A stretch of 38,900 bases of DNA, taken from Oscillospiraceae bacterium (GTDB lineage Bacteria > Bacillota_A > Clostridia > Oscillospirales > Oscillospiraceae). The notes beneath the pieces were generated by a model. It did no database searches, had not been told where the DNA came from, and saw only the letters and a program-made list of their open reading frames with translations. Positions 33,531 through 38,900 of the stretch are shown piece after piece. How positions within the stretch are numbered: the first letter of the stretch is position 1; each line of letters opens with the position of its first letter. The DNA lies in contig JAFYVA010000033.1 in assembly GCA_017549325.1 (NCBI GenBank), positions 1 to 38,900 of the forward strand, given 5' to 3'. Made by a program: the position numbers and the translations under genes.

Positions 33531-35354
33531 TTCTTCTTCCTCTCCCAGCATGCGGCCGAACTGTGTCTCGAAGAGCTGGCGGTACACGCCGTCCCGGGCA
33601 AGGAGTTCTTCATGCTTGCCGCTCTCGGCGATGACGCCGTCGTAGAGTGCCAGGATCTTATCGGCCGCCATAATGGTGGAGAGGCGATGGGCGATAACGA
33701 TGCTGGTGCGGTTCTTCATCAGCACCTCCAGGGCATCCTGAATGGCGCTCTCGGAGATGGAGTCCAGCGCCGAGGTGGCCTCGTCCAGAATGAGGATGGT
33801 GGGATTTTTCAGGATCACCCGGGCGATGGACAGGCGCTGTTTCTCTCCGCCGGAGAGCTTCAATCCGCGGTTGCCCACCTGCGTCTCATAGCCCTCGGGC
33901 TGGTTGAGGATGAACTCGTGGATGGAGGCGGCCTTGCAGGCCTGTGTCAGCTCCTCGTCGGTGGCGTCGGGCTTGGCGTAGAGGAGGTTTTCCCGAATGG
34001 TGCCGTTGAAGAGGTAGGTGTCCTGCGTCACCACGCCGATCTGGCTGCGCAGGTGCTGCAGGTCGAAGTCCCGCACATCCACGCCGCCCAGCAGAACGCG
34101 GCCGCCGTCCACATCCCACAGACGGGGGATGAAGTTGATGATGGTGGACTTGCCGCTGCCGCTGGGGCCCACGATGGCCACCGTTTCTCCCGCCTTCACG
34201 GTAAAATCGATGTCGTGGAGGATCTCCACATCGTCGGTGTAGCCGAAACGGACATGCTCATAGCGGATGTCCACTTTTTTCAGGTCGTATTTCACGCCCT
34301 TCTTCGGGGACTTGATCTCGATATCGCGGTCGAAGTAGTCAAAAATGCGGGTAAAGAGGGCCATGGAACGGGTGAAGTCCACCTGAATGTTCAGCAGCGA
34401 CTCCACCGGGCGGTACAGGCGGTTCACCAGCGCCACCATGGCGGTGATGGTGCCCACCGTCAGCCCCGACTCGCCCATGGAGATGATGAGCCAGCCGCCG
34501 GCGAAGTAGATGAGGAGCGGCCCGATCTGGGTGAAGATGCCCATCATCATCCGGAAGGTACGGCCGCTGAGCTGCTCTTTGAGGCCTAAGTCGGTAACCT
34601 CGCGGTTCACCTTCACGAAGCGGTCGTACTCACTCTTCTCACGGGTGAAGAGCTTGGTCAGCAGCGAGCCGCTGACGCTGAGGGTCTCGTTGATCAGCTG
34701 GTTCAGCTCATCCTGCTTTTCCTGACTCTGGCTCAGAAGCTGCCAGCGGGTGCGGCCCGCCGAGCGGGTGGGGATGATCAGCAGCGGGATGACACAGATG
34801 CCCACGATGGCCATTTTCACATTCATGCCGAACATGGCCACCAGCGTGGTGACCACCGTGGCGATGTTGCTCAGAATGCTGCTGAGCGTGCCGGAGATGA
34901 CGGTGCTGACGCCGCTGACATCGGTGTTCATGCGGGTGATGATGTCACCCTGCCGCTCCGAGGTAAAGAAGCCGTGGCTCATCTGCTGGAGATGGGCGTA
35001 CATGGCGTTTTTCATGTCGAAGATGATGTGCTGGCTGATCCAGGAGTTGAGGTAGCTGGTGAACACCGTCACCAACTGGGAGGCCGTCAGCGTCACCAGC
35101 GCCGCCAGCAGCAGCTGGATCAGCAACTTCATGTTCTGGCCCACCAGCGCCTCGTCCACGATGCGTCCGGTGATGATGCTGGGCAGCAACCCCAACACCG
35201 AGGAGACGATGATGGTGGCAAACACCAGCAAAAAGCGCAGCCAGTAGGGTGCTAAGTAACTCAGAATACGGCGGATCAGCTTCCATGTCACCTTGGGCAT
35301 GGACTGCTTTTCCTCTTCGGTCAAAAATCCGCGGGGTGCTCTCGGCGGTGCCAT
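33528..35354 (-). CDS. ABC exporter, fused permease and ATPase (multidrug/MsbA-like)
   Basis: 608 residues. Six membrane helices in residues about 30-320 (SYLAPYWLRFLLVFATIIVS; LLIQLLLAALVTLTASQL) are followed by the ATPase domain: Walker [10 protein letters not shown], signature LSGGEKQRLSIARVIL, Walker B ILILDEATSALD and switch IVIAHRLST. It functions as a homo- or heterodimer to export drugs, lipids or peptides; the substrate is unknown. AAGGAGG lies six bases before the ATG, and only 16 bases separate it from the tmcAL stop, so the two are co-transcribed. Confidence 0.95.
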   Translation of the reverse strand: MAPPRAPRGFLTEEEKQSMPKVTWKLIRRILSYLAPYWLRFLLVFATIIVSSVLGLLPSIITGRIVDEALVGQNMKLLIQLLLAALVTLTASQLVTVFTSYLNSWISQHIIFDMKNAMYAHLQQMSHGFFTSERQGDIITRMNTDVSGVSTVISGTLSSILSNIATVVTTLVAMFGMNVKMAIVGICVIPLLIIPTRSAGRTRWQLLSQSQEKQDELNQLINETLSVSGSLLTKLFTREKSEYDRFVKVNREVTDLGLKEQLSGRTFRMMMGIFTQIGPLLIYFAGGWLIISMGESGLTVGTITAMVALVNRLYRPVESLLNIQVDFTRSMALFTRIFDYFDRDIEIKSPKKGVKYDLKKVDIRYEHVRFGYTDDVEILHDIDFTVKAGETVAIVGPSGSGKSTIINFIPRLWDVDGGRVLLGGVDVRDFDLQHLRSQIGVVTQDTYLFNGTIRENLLYAKPDATDEELTQACKAASIHEFILNQPEGYETQVGNRGLKLSGGEKQRLSIARVILKNPTILILDEATSALDSISESAIQDALEVLMKNRTSIVIAHRLSTIMAADKILALYDGVIAESGKHEELLARDGVYRQLFETQFGRMLGEEEE

Positions 35355-35370
35355 AACGGTCCCTCCTTCT

Positions 35371-36549
35371 CTATTTCATCACGGGGCTGCTTCGCCACTC
35401 CTCGCCGCAGGGGGAAACGCTCTCGCGGCACAGGCTGTAAAGATCGCTCCAACGACTTTCACATTCCATCAGTTCACAGGCATCGCTGCCCAAGAGCGCC
35501 ACATCGGCGGTCTTTGTCAGCACGGGCGCCCCGTCATCGCGCAGGGTGCGCAACAGCTGCCGCCCCTTCTCATTGGCGGCCAGTACGCGGAGATAGGGCG
35601 GTACATCCATCTGCCGCTCCATGGGGCGCAGCCACGCCCACATGACCATTCGCCGCAAGCGGGCGGCGGTGTAGCGCTTCGTCTTGGCCAAGAATAACAC
35701 CTCTTCCAAGTTCCGGGCCTGCGCCATGGCGCTCATGAGGCGGTTCTCCAGCCCCTCGTTGCCGCTGTCGCAGCGGCGCAGTGACTCTGCATCGCACAGG
35801 CGCAGCGACGAAAGAACGGCCCGCTCGGCGTGGCGGAGGGCTGCCGCCGTACCGCTCTGCACCTCATGGTGGAGGATATCGGCCATGACATCGGGCAGGA
35901 AGGCGCAGGCACGGTCTATCTTCCCCTCGCTCACCAGATGGCGCACATGGGTGGCCGAGGCGATGCCGCCACGCTCCGTCTCCCCGTGCATAGCGCCCAC
36001 ACGGGGGATGGCCAGAGGCGTCATGTCGGCCCCCAGTGCGGCGGCGGCGCGGAGATATTCCACCGCCAGCGTATCGTTGGGGCGGCCCAGCGCGGCGGCG
36101 GTCTCTGCGCCCACCATGGCCTCTACCGCCTGCTGTCGGGCGGCGGCGAAGGTGATGCCGCTGCCCAGGTACTTGCGCAGGAGCCAGTCGTATTCCGAGG
36201 CGCCGAGGCTCTCGGTCACACGCCGCAGGGCGGCCGTGTCGCCGCTCTCGCTGCCGAAGGCCAGATGGGTGCAGCCCGCGCGGTGCAGGATGCTGACGCC
36301 GCCACGGGCGAAGATCTCGGCGGTGGCCATGGCCCACGGGGTAGGGATCTCCAGCACCAGATCGGCGCCGCAGTCGATGGCGGCACCGGCGCGGAGGTGC
36401 TTACCGATCAGGGCGGGCTCACCACGCTGGACGAAGTTGCCCGACATGGCGCAGACGACGGTCTCGGCACCCATGGTGCGCACCTGCTGCAGCAGATGCT
36501 GATGGCCCAAATGCAGGGGGTTAAATTCACAGACGATACCGGCGATCAT
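35371..36549 (-). CDS. tmcAL: tRNA(Met) cytidine acetate ligase
   Basis: 392 residues. The N-terminal nucleotidyltransferase signature GIVCEFNPLHLGHQHLL (HxGH motif) is followed by AMSGNFVQRGEPALIGKHLRA, VLEIPTPWAMATAEIFARGG and HLAFGSESGD, all characteristic of the YlbM/TmcAL family. The enzyme activates acetate with ATP and acetylates the wobble cytidine (C34) of elongator tRNA-Met. AAGGAGG lies 7 bases before the ATG, and a promoter stands just upstream. Confidence 0.94.
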   Translation of the reverse strand: MIAGIVCEFNPLHLGHQHLLQQVRTMGAETVVCAMSGNFVQRGEPALIGKHLRAGAAIDCGADLVLEIPTPWAMATAEIFARGGVSILHRAGCTHLAFGSESGDTAALRRVTESLGASEYDWLLRKYLGSGITFAAARQQAVEAMVGAETAAALGRPNDTLAVEYLRAAAALGADMTPLAIPRVGAMHGETERGGIASATHVRHLVSEGKIDRACAFLPDVMADILHHEVQSGTAAALRHAERAVLSSLRLCDAESLRRCDSGNEGLENRLMSAMAQARNLEEVLFLAKTKRYTAARLRRMVMWAWLRPMERQMDVPPYLRVLAANEKGRQLLRTLRDDGAPVLTKTADVALLGSDACELMECESRWSDLYSLCRESVSPCGEEWRSSPVMK

Positions 36550-36582
36550 AGCCGCACCTCCTTTTTCTTGCTTCTTTCTTCC

Positions 36583-36611
36583 ATTCTACCCTAAGGGACG
36601 GAGAATTGCAA
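36583..36611 (-). promoter_or_regulatory. Promoter of tmcAL and the ABC exporter
   Basis: Read leftward: TTGCAA, a 17-base spacer and TAGAAT, ending 34 bases before the tmcAL start. The -10 matches five of six bases. Confidence 0.6.
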
Positions 36612-36612
36612 C

Positions 36613-36642
36613 TTGACAATTCTATATAGGGGTAGGTAGAAT
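36613..36642 (+). promoter_or_regulatory. Rightward promoter, back-to-back with the tmcAL promoter
   Basis: TTGACA (36613-36618), an 18-base spacer and TAGAAT (36637-36642). Its -35 box starts two bases beyond that of the leftward promoter, so polymerases would compete. It would transcribe the DUF559 gene through the left repeat half. Confidence 0.65.
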
Positions 36643-36676
36643 GAGAGGGAAAAAGAAAGCGCGAAACGCCGAAAAA

Positions 36677-36723
36677 AGCCTCCCCTTCCAGGGGAGGTGC
36701 CCCGCAGGGGCGGAGGGGTGAGG
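36677..36723 (+). repeat. Left half of dispersed palindromic repeat, copy E
   Basis: Hairpin CCTCCCC-TTCCA-GGGGAGG (36679-36697), then GCCCCGCAGGGGC, then CGGAGGGGT (36711-36719). This is the same left module as copy B. Its pairing partner ACCCCTCCG lies not about 20 bases away but at 37175-37183, beyond the DUF559 gene. Confidence 0.85.
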
Positions 36724-36781
36724 AATCCGCCTCTTGCCAACGGCATCTTAAAGCTATCAGCAGATAGAAAAGGAGACCGAT

Positions 36782-37153
36782 ATGGAGCGATCTGCAAAAA
36801 AAGAACTTCTGCTGACCGCTGCCAAGACGCTACGGCGCAACATGACAAAGCAGGAGAGGCATCTTTGGTATGATTTCCTGCGGAAATATCCTGTAAAAGT
36901 TTACAGACAACGGATTATTGATCGTTTTATTGCTGATTTTTACTGCTACCAAGCCCGCCTCGTTATCGAACTGGACGGTTCACAGCACTACACAGATGAA
37001 GGAATTGCACACGATGAGGAACGAACGGCAATCATGGGGCATGATGGTATCTCTGTATTGCGCTTTTCCAATCGTGATGTTGATGAGAACTTTGAAGGTG
37101 TTTGCTTGACAATTGATAAAACAATCAAAGACAGACTTCGCTCTTTACCATAA
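36782..37153 (+). CDS. DUF559 domain protein, Vsr/PD-(D/E)XK-like endonuclease fold
   Basis: 123 residues. The N-terminal RRNMTKQERHLWYDFLRKYP and VYRQRIIDRFIADFYC blocks lead into LVIELDGSQHY and end in SVLRFSNRDVDENFEGV. D-x(n)-E-x-D-G-x-Q-H is the DUF559 nuclease-like core related to very-short-patch-repair enzymes, and all likely active-site residues are present. AAAAGGAG precedes the ATG by 6 bases. The gene is visibly AT-richer than its GC-rich neighbours, a sign of different origin. It lies exactly between the two halves of the dispersed repeat. Proposed role: a repeat-associated nuclease, possibly helping repeat spread. The function is not established. Confidence 0.88.
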   Translation: MERSAKKELLLTAAKTLRRNMTKQERHLWYDFLRKYPVKVYRQRIIDRFIADFYCYQARLVIELDGSQHYTDEGIAHDEERTAIMGHDGISVLRFSNRDVDENFEGVCLTIDKTIKDRLRSLP

Positions 37154-37172
37154 AGAAGAAGAACTTCCCGCC

Positions 37173-37226
37173 TTACCCCTCCGGGTTCGCTCACGCTCAC
37201 CCACCTCCCCTGAAAGGGGAGGCTTT
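37173..37226 (+). repeat. Right half of dispersed palindromic repeat, copy E
   Basis: ACCCCTCCG (37175-37183), then GGTTCGCTCACGCTCACC, then hairpin CCTCCCC-TGAAA-GGGGAGG (37204-37222). The GGGTTCGCTC stretch also occurs in copy D at the same relative place. Confidence 0.85.
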
Positions 37227-37246
37227 AGCCTCAGCACCCCAAGGAA

Positions 37247-37280
37247 ATCATTCATTATTCATTATTCACTATTCATTCAT
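37247..37280. repeat. AT-rich ATTCATT tandem motif
   Basis: Several imperfect copies of ATTCATT/ATTCACT in a row, directly before the ribosome site of the nucleosidase gene. It may be a simple-sequence tract that contributes promoter function. Confidence 0.5.
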
Positions 37281-37297
37281 ATCTGGAGGATCCCCCT

Positions 37298-37966
37298 ATG
37301 CTTACTGCTCTGTTCTACGCCATGCCCTCGGAGATCGACAGCCTCATCCACGGCACCGCACCTGCCGAAGTCATCAACGGCGTCAGCTTCTACTCCCTGC
37401 GGGACGGTCTCATCGCCTGCTGCGGCGGCGTGGGTAAGGTGAACGCCGCCATGGCTGCCGCCCTCCTCATCGAGCGCTATCACCCCGATCTCATCATCAA
37501 CGCCGGTGTGGCGGGCTGCTTTGAGGAAGTCCCCATCGGCACGCTGGTGCTGGCCGAGGACTTCGTCCAGCACGATGTGGACACCACCGGCGTGGGCGAT
37601 CCCATCGGTCTGGTCTCCACCGTCAATAAAGTCTCCTTCCCCACCGCCGATTTCGACCGCGCCTGCGCCGCCATGGACAAAACCGGCTACGCCTACCGCA
37701 CCGGCCGCGTGGCCACCGGCGACTGGTTCGCCTTGCCCGGTGAGCGGGTCAACTTCATCCGCGACACCTTCTCCCCCCTGCTGTGCGAAATGGAGGGCGG
37801 CGCCGTGGCGCAGGTCTGCCATCGCTGCGGTGTGCCCATGATGGCCATCAAGTCGGTGTCCGACTGTCTGGTGGTGAAGCAGGACTACTATTTCAATTTT
37901 CCCATGGCCATGGCCGATTTGAATAAGGCTGTTATGGCCTTCGTGGACGCACTGAAGGAGGTATGA
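37298..37966 (+). CDS. mtnN: 5'-methylthioadenosine/S-adenosylhomocysteine nucleosidase
   Basis: 222 residues, PNP/UDP phosphorylase fold. The catalytic residues of the family appear in AMPSEID (Glu), CEMEGGAVAQV (substrate-binding Met-Glu) and SVSDCL (catalytic Asp). CCGGVGKVNAAMAAALLI and LIINAGVAGCF form the ribose and adenine pocket. It cleaves adenine from SAH and MTA; the product S-ribosylhomocysteine is the substrate of LuxS, encoded three bases downstream. GGAGG precedes the ATG. The pair forms the activated-methyl-cycle/AI-2 operon. Confidence 0.93.
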   Translation: MLTALFYAMPSEIDSLIHGTAPAEVINGVSFYSLRDGLIACCGGVGKVNAAMAAALLIERYHPDLIINAGVAGCFEEVPIGTLVLAEDFVQHDVDTTGVGDPIGLVSTVNKVSFPTADFDRACAAMDKTGYAYRTGRVATGDWFALPGERVNFIRDTFSPLLCEMEGGAVAQVCHRCGVPMMAIKSVSDCLVVKQDYYFNFPMAMADLNKAVMAFVDALKEV

Positions 37967-37969
37967 ACA

Positions 37970-38434
37970 ATGGAACGCATCGCCAGCTTTACCGTCAATC
38001 ACGATACGCTGCGCCCCGGCCTGTACCTCAGCCGCCGCGACGGCAATGTGGTCACCTTCGATTTGCGCTTCAAGCGCCCCAACACCGGCGATCTGCTGAC
38101 CAATGCCCAGATGCATTCGGTGGAGCACGTCATCGCCACGCTCCTGCGCAACAGCGCCCACAAGGATGCCGTTATCTACTTCGGCCCCATGGGCTGCCAG
38201 ACGGGCTTTTACTTCCTCTTCGACGGCGATAAGCTGTCTCAGGCCGAGGCCATCAAGCTGCTGCAGCTGACCTTCACCGCCGCAGGGCGCTATATGGGAG
38301 AAATGCCCGGTAAGTCCGCAAGAGAGTGTGGAAATTATGTAAACCTCGATATCGACCTGGCCCGCTCCTGCTGCGGCTATTACGCTTCCATCATCGAGAA
38401 CTGGACGGTGGAGAAGTTGGTATATCCGGAGTAA
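37970..38434 (+). CDS. luxS: S-ribosylhomocysteine lyase (AI-2 synthase)
   Basis: 154 residues, the usual LuxS length. Metal ligands His49 and His53 with catalytic Glu52 are in HSVEH, catalytic Cys76 in GPMGCQTG, and metal ligand Cys120 in ECGNY. It splits S-ribosylhomocysteine into homocysteine and DPD, the AI-2 precursor. It follows mtnN after three bases, with GGAGG inside the end of mtnN, and finishes in a good terminator. Confidence 0.97.
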   Translation: MERIASFTVNHDTLRPGLYLSRRDGNVVTFDLRFKRPNTGDLLTNAQMHSVEHVIATLLRNSAHKDAVIYFGPMGCQTGFYFLFDGDKLSQAEAIKLLQLTFTAAGRYMGEMPGKSARECGNYVNLDIDLARSCCGYYASIIENWTVEKLVYPE

Positions 38435-38436
38435 GC

Positions 38437-38466
38437 AAAAAGACCGCCACCGGCGGTCTTTTCTTA
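38437..38466 (+). terminator. Terminator of the mtnN-luxS operon
   Basis: AAAGACCGCC and GGCGGTCTTT around ACC, followed by T-rich sequence. Confidence 0.93.
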
Positions 38467-38479
38467 TTGGGCGCTGAAT

Positions 38480-38672
38480 CCCTTGCCTCCCCCTATGGGG
38501 CAAGACTCTCCCCAGCGGGGAGAGGTGGCTGTCCGAAGGACCGACGGAGAGGGGGGAGGTACGGTGGCTGCCCGTAAGGGCAGACGGAGAGGGCTGCTGA
38601 GCGAAGAGCTTTCAATAGCAGCCCCCTCAGGGTTCGCTCCGCTCACCCAGCTCCCCCAAAGGGGGAGCCAAG
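38480..38672. repeat. Dispersed palindromic repeat, copy D (extended form)
   Basis: Opens CCTTGCCTCCCCCTATGGGG and closes GCTCCCCCAAAGGGGGAGC. Central arms GAGAGGGCT (38587-38595) and AGCCCCCTC (38620-38628) flank a 24-base spacer. Like copy A it has a doubled left module, with CTCTCCCCAGCGGGGAGAG and GCTGCCCGTAAGGGCAG; copies A and D match over long stretches there. Confidence 0.88.
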
Positions 38673-38719
38673 GGCATACAATCTCCCCAAAAAATCTGCA
38701 AATTCACCCGAAAAACTCC

Positions 38720-38748
38720 TTGACAAACCCATATTGCACTGTTATACT
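38720..38748 (+). promoter_or_regulatory. Promoter of the rplU operon
   Basis: TTGACA (38720-38725), a 17-base spacer and TATACT (38743-38748); eleven of twelve bases match consensus. Confidence 0.88.
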
Positions 38749-38759
38749 TGAAAGGCCGC

Positions 38760-38850
38760 TTTGAATGGGTATAAAGTGTCGGTAAGGGATATTTCCCCCA
38801 CCTGACCGCCCCCGACAGCGAGACCGTAATAAAGGAAAGGCAGGTGCAAC
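38760..38850 (+). promoter_or_regulatory. Structured leader of rplU (likely L21-type autoregulatory leader)
   Basis: The stem TGTCGG (38777-38782) with CCGACA (38812-38817) encloses a GGGA/TCCC hairpin. A further possible pairing joins CACCTG (about 38799) with CAGGTG (about 38841), next to the ribosome-binding region. The roughly 100-base gap between promoter and gene and this fold fit an L21 leader, where ribosomal protein binding controls expression. The assignment rests on position and foldability. Confidence 0.55.
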
Positions 38851-38856
38851 AAGCAA

Positions 38857-38900
38857 ATGAAGGCTATTATCGTGACCGGTGGTAAGCAGTACATCGTCTC
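38857..38900 (+). CDS. rplU: Ribosomal protein bL21, N-terminal fragment (runs off window)
   Basis: The visible start MKAIIVTGGKQYIV matches the conserved bL21 N-terminus (x-A-I-I-x-T-G-G-K-Q-Y-x-V). bL21 is a large-subunit protein that binds 23S rRNA. Only 14 complete codons lie in the window. AGGAAAGG precedes the ATG. Confidence 0.9.
   Translation, partial: MKAIIVTGGKQYIV

Larger units (their letters stand above)
36677..37226 (+). mobile_element. Candidate repeat-bounded element carrying a DUF559 gene
   Basis: The two halves of the dispersed repeat enclose 455 bases that hold the 372-base DUF559 gene and little else; in copies A-D the same gap is 17-24 bases. The outer hairpins at both ends share CCTCCCC/GGGGAGG arms, and the inner arms CGGAGGGGT/ACCCCTCCG are complementary. 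The layout fits an autonomous element with internally deleted derivatives. Transposition is not shown; no target duplication was identified. Confidence 0.45.

Overview
The window looks like chromosomal DNA of a gut-type anaerobic Clostridia member, probably Oscillospiraceae (genus not resolvable). The grounds are GC-rich coding DNA, AGGAGG ribosome sites, anaerobic amino-acid and butyrate enzymes (IorAB, Buk), ECF transport, LuxS, and abundant palindromic intergenic repeats of the TCCCCC-TTT-GGGGGA kind.

Layout. (1) 1-1600: the 3' end of a sensor histidine kinase, then a decayed mobile-element patch with remnants of a serine recombinase and an IS3-type transposase. (2) 1700-12250: a divergent sugar or glycoside locus. 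Leftward lie a 670-residue LacI-type regulator, a Gfo/Idh/MocA dehydrogenase and a TIM-barrel isomerase. Rightward lie a second isomerase, an RbsBAC-like importer (lipoprotein, double ATPase, permease) and a second, paralogous dehydrogenase. The regulator is a LacI repressor with an extra C-terminal domain that aligns end to end with the locus's own substrate-binding lipoprotein. A near-perfect palindrome overlaps the rightward promoter. (3) 12370-19350, leftward: a cobalamin riboswitch and terminator precede a FecR-like/DUF4430 protein, a 1245-residue surface protein with an alpha/alpha-barrel between helical repeats, an ECF S-component and EcfT. I read this as a corrinoid capture and uptake operon resembling transcobalamin in domain content; no EcfA ATPase is present. 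(4) 19740-24200, leftward: a polar amino-acid ABC importer joined to an Old-Yellow-Enzyme/2,4-dienoyl-CoA-reductase-type enzyme. (5) 24450-33530, rightward: a cysteine-rich zinc-ribbon protein overlapping a CDF metal exporter, a sirtuin, a type Ic aminotransferase, a TetR regulator, butyrate kinase and IorAB. (6) 33530-36550, leftward: TmcAL and an ABC exporter. (7) 36600-38900, rightward: a DUF559 endonuclease-like gene held between the two halves of the dispersed palindromic repeat, then Pfs-LuxS (AI-2 pathway) and the start of rplU behind a structured leader.

The most noteworthy items are the LacI/binding-protein fusion with its candidate operator, the riboswitch-controlled transcobalamin-like operon, and the DUF559 gene inside a repeat whose short relatives lie elsewhere in the window, which suggests a REP/RAYT-like autonomous/non-autonomous relationship. 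All homology statements come from reading motifs by eye; no database search was run.
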